A stretch of DNA of 57,045 bases from assembly GCA_900547445.1 (NCBI GenBank), contig URGJ01000008.1:1-57045 (forward strand), read 5' to 3'. Under the pieces are notes generated by a model. That model ran no database searches, was not told the DNA's origin, and saw nothing but the letters and a program-made list of their open reading frames with translations. This DNA comes from an uncultured Oscillospiraceae bacterium. Lineage in GTDB: Bacteria > Bacillota > Clostridia > Oscillospirales > Acutalibacteraceae. A program made the position numbers and the translations under genes. Below, piece after piece: positions 16,446-24,752 of this stretch; position 1 is the stretch's first letter; each line of letters starts with the position of its first letter.

Positions 16446-17444
16446 TCAGTTAGTAGGTTTGTGATGATAACCGTAAGATTCGGGGGTCAAGGCTTCAAAG
16501 GTGTAGCCCATTTTGGTAAGTCCTTCAATTATTTCCGGCAAAGCCTGAACAGTTGTGGTTTTTGCCGCCGCGTCGTGCATAAGCACGCATATTGAGTTTT
16601 TGTTCTTTGCGGCATTTAAAACGTTATTTCTTATGTAGGTATAGCTCGGCGTATTTTTGTCAGCGTCTCCTGAGGAAACATTCCAGTCAAAATAAGAGTA
16701 GCCCTTTTGAGGAACAAGGGTGACAAGCTTAGTCATAATACCTTTACAGTATCTTGCACTTACCTGATTGCTGCTGCCGCCCGGGAATCTCATGACCGTA
16801 GGCTTTATACCTATAATGCTTTCAACCTTGTCGGAAATCTGCTGTAAATCCTTAAAATAGGCGTCTATACTCGAATATATCTGCGAGTAATTGTGGGTTG
16901 CGGTGTGAAGACCTACCGTGTGTCCTGCGTCGTGAATGTTTTTAACATAGCCGATATCAGCGGAATTTATAACAAAAAATGTTGCTTTGGCATTGTATTT
17001 TTTTAGTATTTCAAGGATTTTAGGGGTGTTTTTGGAGGGACCATCGTCAAAGGTTAGATAGCAAACCTTGCTGCCGCTCGGCACGGTAGCCTGCGACGAC
17101 ATTGCCGCCGCAGATTGCCCGCTCTTTTTAGCGCTTAGTGTTTCAATTTTTTGCTTAAGCGCCGCGTTTTCATCCTCAAGCTTCTTTTTTTCACTCTTAA
17201 ACTTTTCTAACTGTGAGCTTATTTCGGTATTTACCTTGTCCTTTTCGGCAATTTGCTTTTCGTATTCGGAAATTTTAGCCTCTGCCGTTTCGATTTTGCT
17301 TGCGTTTTCCGAAATTTGCGATTTGACGGAGGAAATATAGCCGTCTTTTTTCCTGATGACCACCAAGGAACAAATAAGCGCGCCGACCAGAAGAAAGATA
17401 ACGCAGGTGAGGATGATGTTTGAAGCCGATTTAAAAAATTTCAC
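16446..17444 (-). CDS. Membrane-anchored polysaccharide deacetylase
   Basis: The protein has one N-terminal transmembrane helix (about residues 8-30), an extracellular coiled coil rich in Glu/Lys (about 35-105), a Ser/Ala linker, then a NodB domain. The NodB motifs TFDDGP (131-136) and HTATH (180-184) give the catalytic Asp and metal-binding Asp/His/His; RFPGGSSN and the late LMHD strand are also present. It would de-N-acetylate peptidoglycan or another wall glycan outside the cell. GTG 17444 has AAGGA upstream on the minus strand; an in-frame TTG at 17492 would add 16 basic residues but lacks a site. Confidence 0.88.
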   Translation of the reverse strand: MKFFKSASNIILTCVIFLLVGALICSLVVIRKKDGYISSVKSQISENASKIETAEAKISEYEKQIAEKDKVNTEISSQLEKFKSEKKKLEDENAALKQKIETLSAKKSGQSAAAMSSQATVPSGSKVCYLTFDDGPSKNTPKILEILKKYNAKATFFVINSADIGYVKNIHDAGHTVGLHTATHNYSQIYSSIDAYFKDLQQISDKVESIIGIKPTVMRFPGGSSNQVSARYCKGIMTKLVTLVPQKGYSYFDWNVSSGDADKNTPSYTYIRNNVLNAAKNKNSICVLMHDAAAKTTTVQALPEIIEGLTKMGYTFEALTPESYGYHHKPTN

Positions 17445-17535
17445 TTTTATTTTCCTTCCGCTTTTAAAAATCCTGCTGAAAAAATTCCGCAATTCTATTT
17501 TAACACACTCCCCATAAAAAATATATAATATTCAA

Positions 17536-17592
17536 ATTACAAATTATTACAGATTAGGAAAAAGTGCGATAAATCTGTTGCTAATTTGTAAT
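17536..17592. promoter_or_regulatory. Large interrupted inverted repeat in a divergent promoter region
   Basis: ATTACAAATTA (17536-17546) is the exact reverse complement of TAATTTGTAAT (17582-17592), and inside it ACAGATT (17549-17555) matches AATCTGT (17572-17578). The dyad overlaps the degV -35 box and lies upstream of the probable start, so it most likely acts as DNA, for example as a looped or dimer-of-dimers operator. Confidence 0.6.
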
Positions 17593-17606
17593 AGAAATGA
17601 TATAAT
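17578..17606 (+). promoter_or_regulatory. Promoter of degV
   Basis: TTGCTA (17578-17583) and TATAAT (17601-17606) are 17 bases apart. The right arm of the inverted repeat covers the -35 box and spacer. Confidence 0.75.
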
Positions 17607-17638
17607 TTATAAAAATCGAAATTTAAGAGGGTGCTAAT

Positions 17639-18496
17639 TTGAATTCAAATACAGTAATAACAAGCGACAGCACAACAGATCTAAGTCCTGAATTAAGGGA
17701 GCGCTACAACGTTACGGTTATGCCGCTTAAAATAACTCTCGGCGATAAAACTTATACTGATGGGGAAAATATCACACCTGACGATATTTATGCGCATCAC
17801 GATAAAACAGGCGAGCTTCCCAAAACCGCCGCTACCAATGTCGGCGACTGTATTGATTTTTTTAAGCCGTTTTGTGACGCCGGTAAGACCGTAATTCATT
17901 TTACTATAAGCTCCGAAATGTCTTCAACATATAATAATGCCTGCCTTGCGGCCGAGGAGCTTGGAAACGTTTATGTTATCGACACCAAAAATCTTTCAAC
18001 AGGCGGCGGACTCCTTGTTATTTCCGCGGCGGAAATGCTTGATTCAGGACTTTCAGCGGAGGAAACGGTGAAAAAAACACAGGAGCTCGTTCCCTGTGTT
18101 GACGCCTCGTTTGTCATCGACAGCCTTGAATATCTTTATAAGGGTGGGCGCTGTTCCGCGCTTGCTATGTTCGGAGCAAACCTGTTAAAGCTAAAGCCTT
18201 GCATACAGATTAAGAACGGCAAAATGGACGTTGCCAAAAAGTACCGCGGAAAATTTTCCGATGTTTTAAAGCAGTATGTAAGGGATAAAATATCCGATTA
18301 TTCGGATATTGAGTTAGACCGCGTTTTTGTTACTCATGCCGGCTGCGATTCGGAGCTTGTAAATGAAATTGTTGACCTTGTAAAAAAGGAAGTTCCGTTT
18401 AAGGAGATATTTTTGACCCGTGCGGGTTGTACGGTTTCCTCGCATTGCGGAGCAAATACGCTCGGAGTTTTGTTTATACGAAAGTCACCGATTTAA
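17639..18496 (+). CDS. DegV family fatty-acid-binding protein
   Basis: DegV proteins bind fatty acids; Firmicutes members act as FakB subunits that present fatty acid to the kinase FakA. This 285-residue protein has TSDSTTDL (residues 8-15), FTISSEMSSTYNNA and DTKNLSTGGGLLV, the lipid-binding loops of the family, and ends with HCGANTLGVLF. The TTG start follows AGAGGGTG. No FakA gene is in the window, so assignment as a true FakB is inference. It is transcribed alone, divergent from the deacetylase. Confidence 0.92.
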   Translation: MNSNTVITSDSTTDLSPELRERYNVTVMPLKITLGDKTYTDGENITPDDIYAHHDKTGELPKTAATNVGDCIDFFKPFCDAGKTVIHFTISSEMSSTYNNACLAAEELGNVYVIDTKNLSTGGGLLVISAAEMLDSGLSAEETVKKTQELVPCVDASFVIDSLEYLYKGGRCSALAMFGANLLKLKPCIQIKNGKMDVAKKYRGKFSDVLKQYVRDKISDYSDIELDRVFVTHAGCDSELVNEIVDLVKKEVPFKEIFLTRAGCTVSSHCGANTLGVLFIRKSPI

Positions 18497-18518
18497 AATC
18501 TTGGGCATAATATATTAA

Positions 18519-18644
18519 CAGGGGTTGCTTGTGGGATATCCCGAATATCGGCGACAGTTTTTAACCGTCTTCAGATAACCGATTAAACCCCTTGATATAT
18601 AAAGCGACCGTCCTGCTTTTATAGCAGGGCGGCCGTGTTTTTTT
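18519..18644 (+). ncRNA. Possible structured small RNA or 3' UTR with terminator
   Basis: Behind degV, AGGGGTT (18520-18526) closes with AACCCCT (18586-18592). Inside are the palindrome GGGATATCCC, an ATCGG/CCGAT pair and a small GAC/GTC hairpin. It is followed by a terminator: 18605-18616 pairs with 18624-18635 (one mismatch, one G-U), then seven T. No protein frame fits. It could be a separate small RNA or the degV 3' end; no known RNA family was recognised and the promoter is unclear (only CATAAT at 18506). Confidence 0.35.
18605..18644 (+). terminator. Terminator downstream of degV
   Basis: CGACCGTCCTGC (18605-18616) and GCAGGGCGGCCG (18624-18635) form a GC-rich stem with one A-C mismatch and one G-U pair, followed by a run of seven T. 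Confidence 0.8.
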
Positions 18645-18741
18645 ATGCAGAAAGAAGTAGCAAAAATATGCTGCTTAGGCTCGAGAGAAAAAACTGCAAA
18701 AAAGAAGTGCCTAGGCTACGCGTCTGCGTGTCAAGGCACTC
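18645..18741 (-). repeat. tRNA-tail repeat with terminator (copy 1)
   Basis: Downstream of tRNA-Leu on the minus strand, AGTGCCT and AGGCACT (18706-18740) enclose an ACGC/GCGT stem, followed by a T-run and GCAG. The whole stretch, including a TCGAG..TAAGCAGCAT part further on, is recognisably homologous to 46420-46505 behind tRNA-Met/tRNA-Glu. The hairpin works as the tRNA terminator; conservation beyond it suggests a repeated element. Confidence 0.65.
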
Positions 18742-18744
18742 GGT

Positions 18745-18832
18745 TGGTGCCGGTGGCCGGACTCGAACCGGCACGGTATCGCTACCGGTGGATTTTGAGT
18801 CCACTACGTCTGCCAATTCCATCACACCGGCA
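18745..18832 (-). tRNA. tRNA-Leu (anticodon CAA)
   Basis: The minus strand has acceptor arms TGCCGGT and ACCGGCA, anticodon arm GTGGA-CTCAAAA-TCCAC giving anticodon CAA, a class II variable arm (CGGTAGCGATACCG) and T-arm GTTCGAGTC. CCA is encoded (18745-18747). It reads UUG codons. Confidence 0.96.
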
Positions 18833-18848
18833 AATATCTGACTTTGAT

Positions 18849-18877
18849 ATTATACAATATACTTCTTATAAAATCAA
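18849..18877 (-). promoter_or_regulatory. Promoter of tRNA-Leu
   Basis: On the minus strand TTGATT (18872-18877) and TATAAT (18849-18854) are 17 bases apart, upstream of the tRNA 5' end at 18832. Confidence 0.8.
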
Positions 18878-18984
18878 GACTTTTTTTAACGGTTTGTTTT
18901 TTGTGCCATGCAATACTTTAAAACACAATATATAGTTATGTATAAATAAATTTCAAAAAAATTATGTAAACTTTAAAAAAAATC

Positions 18985-19013
18985 TTGATTTTTATGCTTT
19001 GCGGGCTTATAAT
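18985..19013 (+). promoter_or_regulatory. Promoter of the dcw cluster
   Basis: TTGATT (18985-18990) and TATAAT (19008-19013) with a 17-base spacer. The predicted start lies at the first MraZ-type box. Confidence 0.82.
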
Positions 19014-19019
19014 ACAATC

Positions 19020-19067
19020 ATAGTGGTGTAAAGTGGAGTAAAAAACCATTAAAGTGCATTAAAGTGG
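19020..19067 (+). promoter_or_regulatory. MraZ operator boxes
   Basis: Direct repeats ATAGTGG (19020), AAAGTGG (19030), AAAGTGC (19051) and AAAGTGG (19061) are spaced 10, 21 and 10 bases apart, about one or two helical turns. MraZ is known to bind such tandem boxes before its own gene, so autoregulation is likely. The position at 19040 where a fifth box would fall is degenerate. Confidence 0.75.
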
Positions 19068-19087
19068 AGCACAAAGGAGTGAGAACC

Positions 19088-19513
19088 GTGCTTTTTGGAG
19101 GCTATCAGCATAATATTGATAAAAAGGGCAGGGTTTTTATTCCTGCAAAGCTTCGTGAAGAGCTGGGGACAGGCTTTATGATTTGCCGCGGCATTTACGG
19201 CAAGCGCTGTTTGTGCGTTTATTCTGCCGAGCAATGGGACAAGCTTGTTGAAAAAATCGGCACTCTTCCGAGCACTAAGTCGAGCGCGGTTAAGCGCTTT
19301 TTGTACGACGGCGCATTTAATGTGGATTTCGATTCGCAGGGCAGAATACTTATTCCGCCGGTTTTGCGCGAATACGCCCGTCTTGACGGTGAAGCGCACA
19401 TTATAGGAATGGACACCAACCTCGAAATCTGGAACACCGAGCTTTGGAACGAAGAGAACGCAAAATATACTCCCGAATCCATTGCCGATATTATGGAAGA
19501 GCTTAACTTCTGA
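19088..19513 (+). CDS. mraZ: Division/cell wall cluster transcriptional regulator MraZ
   Basis: MraZ is a ring-forming, AbrB-fold DNA-binding protein that regulates its own cluster. The 141-residue product has two copies of the fold with the family signatures DKKGRVFIPAKLRE and DSQGRILIPPVLREYA. GTG 19088 is chosen because AAAGGAGTG lies seven bases upstream and the product then begins with the family-typical MLFGGYQHNID; a GTG at 19064 lies inside an operator box. The stop overlaps the rsmH start by one base. It is the first dcw gene. Confidence 0.95.
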   Translation: MLFGGYQHNIDKKGRVFIPAKLREELGTGFMICRGIYGKRCLCVYSAEQWDKLVEKIGTLPSTKSSAVKRFLYDGAFNVDFDSQGRILIPPVLREYARLDGEAHIIGMDTNLEIWNTELWNEENAKYTPESIADIMEELNF

Positions 19514-20433
19514 TGGAGTTTATACACAAATCGGTGCTGCTTGAAGAAACGATAGCAGCGCTTAACATAAAGCCTGACGGAATTTATGTAGACGGTACTG
19601 CCGGCGGTGCGGGACACTCGTCGGAAATAGCGAAAAGATTAAAAAATGGGTTTTTGTTCGCCCTTGACCGCGACCCCGACGCGGTAAAAATCGCTTCGGA
19701 GCGTCTTAAAGGCTATCCCGCAAAGGTCATTGAAAGTAATTTCAGCGATATGGCGTCGGTGCTCTCCGGCGAGGGGATAGACGGTGTAGACGGGGTTCTC
19801 TTAGACCTTGGAGTTTCCTCCTATCAGCTTGACAGCGCAGAGCGCGGCTTTTCCTACCGTGCGGACGCCCCGCTCGATATGCGAATGAGCAAAAGCGGAT
19901 TATCCGCCGCGGATATTGTCAATACTTATTCCGTGCAGCAGCTTACGGATATTTTCAGGGATTACGGCGAGGAAAAATTCGCTTACAAAATAGCGAACAG
20001 AATAGTTAAAGAGCGGGAAAAGGACCCTATTGTTACTACCTTAAAACTTGCGGATATAATAGCCGCGTCGGTTCCCGCGGCGGCGAGAAGAGACGGACAT
20101 CCCGCTCGGAAATGCTTTCAGGCGATAAGAATAGCGGTAAACGGCGAGCTCGATATTTTAGGCGGTGCGCTTGACAGCGCGTTCGGTCTGCTTAAAAAGG
20201 ACGGAGTGCTTGCGGTTATAACTTTTCACTCGCTTGAGGACAGAATTGTAAAGCAAAAATTCAAGGAATACTGCATGGGCTGTATATGCCCGCCCGACTT
20301 TCCTGTTTGTGTGTGCGGCAGAACGCCGAGGGGACATTTGGCTTTTAAAAAGCCGACCGAGCCCACAGAAAAAGAATTAAATGAAAACCCGCGAAGCCGA
20401 AGCGCAAAGCTAAGGGCGATAATAAAGAATTAG
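19513..20433 (+). CDS. rsmH: 16S rRNA (cytosine-1402-N4)-methyltransferase RsmH
   Basis: RsmH methylates C1402 in the decoding centre of 16S rRNA using S-adenosylmethionine. The 306-residue protein has the SAM-binding DGTAGGAGHS (residues 27-36), the motif GVLLDLGVSSYQLD, then GFSYRADAPLDMRM, ITFHSLEDRIVK and a C-terminal basic RSRSAKLRAI. The length and order are standard. The ATG overlaps the mraZ stop (TGATG), indicating coupled translation. Confidence 0.97.
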   Translation: MEFIHKSVLLEETIAALNIKPDGIYVDGTAGGAGHSSEIAKRLKNGFLFALDRDPDAVKIASERLKGYPAKVIESNFSDMASVLSGEGIDGVDGVLLDLGVSSYQLDSAERGFSYRADAPLDMRMSKSGLSAADIVNTYSVQQLTDIFRDYGEEKFAYKIANRIVKEREKDPIVTTLKLADIIAASVPAAARRDGHPARKCFQAIRIAVNGELDILGGALDSAFGLLKKDGVLAVITFHSLEDRIVKQKFKEYCMGCICPPDFPVCVCGRTPRGHLAFKKPTEPTEKELNENPRSRSAKLRAIIKN

Positions 20434-20443
20434 GAGAACGGTT

Positions 20444-20914
20444 ATGGATAATATGAAGTATTACAACGACAGCTTGGCATATGATTTTGAAATGTTTATG
20501 CCCAAAAACGCTGAGCAAAAGAGAACGCGCGATAATATTGTTGTAATGCCAAAGACCGCGGAGCGTTCGAGAAAGCGTACCCGTGCGGCGGCTAAAAGCC
20601 TTTCTTCCCCGATGCTCCTTATTATGACCGCCGTATTTATTCTCGCGGGGCTTTGCGGAAATATAGCGCTTAGAATTAAGATAAACGAGGTTAATTCCGA
20701 AATAAATGAAGTAAAATCTTCAATAACCGAGCTTGACAGCGAGAAGACAAGCCTTGAGGTTGAAATGCAGCGCAGAATTTCTTATTCCAATCTGGAGCTT
20801 GAGGCTACACAGTTGGGAATGAGGAAAATGGAAAAAAGCAATGTAAAGTATATAAGGGTAAATGATAAGGATAAAGCTGTAACTGTAAACGGAGATACTG
20901 TGACAGCCGAGTAA
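20444..20914 (+). CDS. ftsL: FtsL-like cell division protein
   Basis: This 156-residue bitopic protein has a basic cytoplasmic tail of about 55 residues, one transmembrane helix (about 56-76) and an extracellular coiled coil (about 78-115, NEVNSEINEVKSSITELDSEK). FtsL forms a complex with DivIC and DivIB and activates the septal synthase. Sequence conservation in this family is low; topology and position between rsmH and a class B PBP make the call. The N-terminal tail is longer than in many FtsL proteins. GGAGAACGG precedes the ATG. Confidence 0.82.
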   Translation: MDNMKYYNDSLAYDFEMFMPKNAEQKRTRDNIVVMPKTAERSRKRTRAAAKSLSSPMLLIMTAVFILAGLCGNIALRIKINEVNSEINEVKSSITELDSEKTSLEVEMQRRISYSNLELEATQLGMRKMEKSNVKYIRVNDKDKAVTVNGDTVTAE

Positions 20915-20972
20915 TAACTGTACAAGTATTAATAATATAATTATTTGTGAAGACTGAGCGCATAATAAAAAG

Positions 20973-21002
20973 ATACGAGAGTTGTTTTGTCAACTCTCGT
21001 AT
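20973..21002 (+). other. Perfect 12-bp hairpin before the PBP gene
   Basis: ATACGAGAGTTG (20973-20984) and CAACTCTCGTAT (20991-21002) flank the loop TTTTGT. No T-tract follows (ATTCGGGTTT...). It lies 27 bases before the PBP start and could be an mRNA-processing site, attenuator or operator. Confidence 0.6.
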
Positions 21003-21028
21003 TCGGGTTTAGAAAGGAAGCAAGAGCT

Positions 21029-23269
21029 GTGTCTGTGAAACCGGGAAAAATGATGGTCACAAGAACAATCGTGGTTATGACCGCGCTTATACTTGCTCTT
21101 TCTGTAGTATCCGGAGCAAGCCTTGTAAACATTATGATAATCAAGGGTGAGAAATATCAGAACGACGCTTCGGAACAGCAGCTTTACGACAGTCTTGTAA
21201 CCGCGCCGCGCGGCGATATTTACGACCGAAATATGCAGATATTAGCGACAAGCTCGCCTGCCTGGACGGTTTACATAACGCCTAACGGAATAAAAAAGCT
21301 TGACGAGGACGAAGCTCTGAAGGTTAAGAAGAAAATAGCCGAGGGACTTTCGGAAATATTGGAGCTTGATTATGAGACGGTATACGGATATACCGAGAAA
21401 AACTCGTATTATGTAATAGTAAAGAAAAAAATCGACAAAACGGTTGCCGACAAGGTAAGACAGTTTTTGCTTGATAATAAAGATTTAGAGCTTACACAGT
21501 ATATCGGTCTCGACGAGACAACAAAAAGGTATTACCCAAATGAAAATCTTGCATCGGTTGTACTGGGTTTTGTCGGTTCGGACGATCAGGGACTGGCGGG
21601 AATCGAAAGCTATTACGATAACGATTTAACAGGCATTGCGGGGCGTGTTGTCGCCGCTAAAAACGCCGCCGGAACAAATATGCCGTTCTCATATGAAAAG
21701 GTGGAAGAGGCAACAAAGGGAAGGTCGCTTGTGCTCACCCTTGATTCCTATGTTCAGTACACGGCGGAAAAGTATTTGAAAAACGCCATTGAAGCCAACA
21801 AAATCGCGGAGCGCGGCGCGGCGGTTGTAATGAACGTAAATACAGGCGCAATACTCGCTATGGCGGTTAAGGGGGATTTTGACCCGAACGAACCGTTTGT
21901 CCTCTCCGCCGCCGATCAGGAAAAGGTGGACGCCGTAACCGACGAGGCGGAAAAAAAGTCGCTTAAATCCGAGCTTTTAAACCGTCAATGGAGAAACAAA
22001 GCGGTTTCGGACACATATGAGCCCGGCTCGGTTTTCAAGGTTATAACGGCTTCAATTGCGCTTGAGGAAAACCTTGTAAATAAAAACTCCAGCTTTTTCT
22101 GTAACGGCTCGGCGACCGTGGCGGGACAGCATTACAGCTGTCACAAAAAAACGGGTCACGGCTCGCAGAATCTAATGCAGGCAATCTCAAATTCCTGCAA
22201 TCCGGCCTTTATCACAATAGGTCAGTTTGTAGGAGTAGGGACCTTTTCAAAATACTTCAAGGCCTTCGGACTTACCGAAAAAACAGGTATTGACCTGCCC
22301 GGCGAGGCTACATCGACCTACCACAAGGAAGAGAAGATGGGACCTGTTGAGCTTGCCTCCTGCTCCTTCGGTCAGACCTTTAACGTTACGCCTATGCAGT
22401 TAATTTCAGCCGTTTCTGCCGCGGTAAACGGAGGATACCTTGTTCAGCCTCATCTGCTTGAAAAAAAGCTTGACGAGGACGGAAGGGTGACCGAAACCGC
22501 GTCCACCTCATATAAGCGTCAGGTTATTTCGGAGACCACCTCCGCCACAATGCGCGAGCTTATGAATTATGTTTCGGAAAACGGTGCGAAAAACTCATTA
22601 GTGGCAGGGTATAATATAGGCGCTAAAACAGGTACATCGCAAAAGGTTGCCAAAATTCTTCAGACGGGCGACCATTACCTTTATATCGGCTCTTGTATTA
22701 CCGTGGCGCCAATAGAAAATCCCGAAATAGCCGTTTTTGTAATGCTTGACGAGCCTAAGGGAGATAAATATTACGGCGGTGTCATTTCGGCGCCTGTCAA
22801 CTCCCAGATTATGGGGGATGTTTTACCGTATCTCGGATATGAGCCCAGCTATTCCCAAGAGGAGCTTAAGAGCCTTACTCTTACTGTGCCTGATACTGTA
22901 GGCTCGAGCGCTGCCGACGCAAAATCAAAAATAAGCGCGGCAAAGCTTGAATGTAAGGTTATAGGTTCGGGTGAAAAGGTCGTGCGCCAGCTGCCCGAGG
23001 CGGGTAGCAAGGTGATATCAGGCGGCGTAGTGATTGTTTATACGGAAGAGGGCGGCTCAGAAAAGGTGGCTGTTCCTAATCTTGTGGGACTTACCGCCAC
23101 TGAGGTTAATAAGCTTGCCGCAAATTCTAATATAAACGTGGAATTTTCGGGTAACACCGCGTCGGGAGGACTTAAATCCTATAAGCAAAGCGTCGAGGCA
23201 GGCCAGTCGGTTGACGCGGGTACGGTCATTACGGTTTATTTCAGAGACGAAAATGTTGTTGACGGTTAG
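21029..23269 (+). CDS. Class B penicillin-binding protein with two PASTA domains (FtsI/SpoVD type)
   Basis: This transpeptidase cross-links septal or spore-cortex peptidoglycan. The 746-residue protein has an N-terminal membrane helix, a dimerisation domain with RGDIYDRN, and a transpeptidase domain with Ser334 in GSVFK, the SCN triad at 389-391 and KTG at 533-535. Two C-terminal PASTA domains follow (starting VPDTVGSSAADAK and VPNLVGLTATEVN). GTG 21029 follows AAAGGAAG; the upstream TTG at 20987 lies in a hairpin and is unlikely. FtsI and SpoVD cannot be separated on sequence alone. It is followed by murE after 30 bases. Confidence 0.93.
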   Translation: MSVKPGKMMVTRTIVVMTALILALSVVSGASLVNIMIIKGEKYQNDASEQQLYDSLVTAPRGDIYDRNMQILATSSPAWTVYITPNGIKKLDEDEALKVKKKIAEGLSEILELDYETVYGYTEKNSYYVIVKKKIDKTVADKVRQFLLDNKDLELTQYIGLDETTKRYYPNENLASVVLGFVGSDDQGLAGIESYYDNDLTGIAGRVVAAKNAAGTNMPFSYEKVEEATKGRSLVLTLDSYVQYTAEKYLKNAIEANKIAERGAAVVMNVNTGAILAMAVKGDFDPNEPFVLSAADQEKVDAVTDEAEKKSLKSELLNRQWRNKAVSDTYEPGSVFKVITASIALEENLVNKNSSFFCNGSATVAGQHYSCHKKTGHGSQNLMQAISNSCNPAFITIGQFVGVGTFSKYFKAFGLTEKTGIDLPGEATSTYHKEEKMGPVELASCSFGQTFNVTPMQLISAVSAAVNGGYLVQPHLLEKKLDEDGRVTETASTSYKRQVISETTSATMRELMNYVSENGAKNSLVAGYNIGAKTGTSQKVAKILQTGDHYLYIGSCITVAPIENPEIAVFVMLDEPKGDKYYGGVISAPVNSQIMGDVLPYLGYEPSYSQEELKSLTLTVPDTVGSSAADAKSKISAAKLECKVIGSGEKVVRQLPEAGSKVISGGVVIVYTEEGGSEKVAVPNLVGLTATEVNKLAANSNINVEFSGNTASGGLKSYKQSVEAGQSVDAGTVITVYFRDENVVDG

Positions 23270-23299
23270 GTTTTTTAAGCCTTATGAAAAGGAGAAAAG

Positions 23300-24724
23300 A
23301 TGAAGCTTTTAAATTTGATTGAATGTAATGAAATACTTGGAGATACCGAAATAAGCGGAATAACCTGCGATTCAAGGCAGGTGAAGTCAGGCTTTGCGTT
23401 TGTATGTATTAAAGGCGCTAAATCGGACGGTCACGATTATGCCGAAAAAGCGCTCGCAAACGGCGCGGCGGTAATTATAGCAGAGCGGGATTTAGGACTT
23501 GAAGTTCAGATTGTCGTTTCAGATACCCACGCGGCTTATGCCGATATGTGCGCTAAGTGGTTCGGCAATCCTGCCGATAGCCTGAAGCTCTTGGGCGTCA
23601 CGGGTACAAACGGCAAGACCTCGGTTACCTATATGATGAAAAAGATACTCGAAAAAGCGGGATATAAGGTCGGTCTTATAGGAACAATACAGAATATGAT
23701 AGGCGACGAGATTATCGCCGCCCATAACACCACGCCGAACGCCTATGAGCTTAACTCGCTTTTCGCGCTTATGAAGGCAAAGGGCTGCACATACGTTATT
23801 ATGGAGGTTTCCTCCCACGCGCTCGACCAGTCGAGGGTATATAGGCTGAACTTTGAAGCGGCTATGTTTACGAATCTCACGCAGGATCATCTTGATTACC
23901 ACATTACAATGGAAAATTATCTCGCGGCAAAGAAAAAGCTGTTCCGTATGTGCAAAACCGCGGTTATAAACAGCGACGATCCATATTCCGCCGAGCTTAT
24001 AAAAGGACTTGACTGTAAGATAGCTACCTATTCTATGGGCGACGCTTCAACATACAGCGCAAAGGGTGTAAATTACCGACCCGCAAGCGTTGAATACGAA
24101 TTTGTGAGTGACAGCGAGATAGGTCATATTAAAGTGAATACAGGCGGAAAATTCACGGTTTACAATTCGCTTTGCGCCGCATCCTGCGCGGTTGAAATAG
24201 GTCTTCCGCTGTCTGATGTATCATCAGCTCTTGCCGAGCTTCGCGGCGTTAAGGGCAGGGCGGAGGTTGTCCCCACGGGTAGGGATTTTACTGTCATTAT
24301 AGATTACGCCCACACCCCGGACGGACTTAAAAACATACTGTCAACCTTCCGTGAATGTAAGAAAAACCGCCTTATCGCGGTTTTCGGCTGCGGTGGGGAC
24401 AGGGACAAAACCAAGCGTCCTATAATGGGTAATATCGCGGCGCATTTTTCGGATTACGCGATAGTTACAAGCGATAATCCGAGAACCGAAAACCCCCACG
24501 CCATAATTGAGGATATTTTGGAAGGCATGAAAGGCGCGGTTATACCTGTAAAGGTTATTGAAAACAGAATAGAAGCGATAAAATTCGCTGTTTCAATTGC
24601 GAAAAAAGATGATATAATAGTACTTGCGGGAAAGGGACACGAAACCTATCAGATTTTAAACACGGGTACAATTCATCTTGACGAGCGCGAGGTTGTAGCC
24701 GAAGCGCTTAAAGCTTTGAAATAA
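23300..24724 (+). CDS. murE: UDP-MurNAc-L-Ala-D-Glu:meso-diaminopimelate ligase MurE
   Basis: MurE adds the third amino acid to the peptidoglycan stem. The 474-residue protein has GVTGTNGKTSV (ATP loop), NTTP, the carbamylated-lysine region, and the C-terminal TSDNPRTENP. The DNPR tetrapeptide is the known mark of meso-diaminopimelate specificity (lysine enzymes differ there), so the wall is predicted to carry meso-DAP. AAAAGGAG precedes the ATG. murF and murD, often adjacent, are absent from the window. Confidence 0.96.
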   Translation: MKLLNLIECNEILGDTEISGITCDSRQVKSGFAFVCIKGAKSDGHDYAEKALANGAAVIIAERDLGLEVQIVVSDTHAAYADMCAKWFGNPADSLKLLGVTGTNGKTSVTYMMKKILEKAGYKVGLIGTIQNMIGDEIIAAHNTTPNAYELNSLFALMKAKGCTYVIMEVSSHALDQSRVYRLNFEAAMFTNLTQDHLDYHITMENYLAAKKKLFRMCKTAVINSDDPYSAELIKGLDCKIATYSMGDASTYSAKGVNYRPASVEYEFVSDSEIGHIKVNTGGKFTVYNSLCAASCAVEIGLPLSDVSSALAELRGVKGRAEVVPTGRDFTVIIDYAHTPDGLKNILSTFRECKKNRLIAVFGCGGDRDKTKRPIMGNIAAHFSDYAIVTSDNPRTENPHAIIEDILEGMKGAVIPVKVIENRIEAIKFAVSIAKKDDIIVLAGKGHETYQILNTGTIHLDEREVVAEALKALK

Positions 24725-24752
24725 CCCGTCCTAAAAGGAGAGATAAGAAAAA

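Noticed and set aside
18643..18935. Short frames across the tRNA-Leu gene on both strands
   Set aside because: They are readings through the tRNA and its terminator; the cloverleaf explains the sequence.
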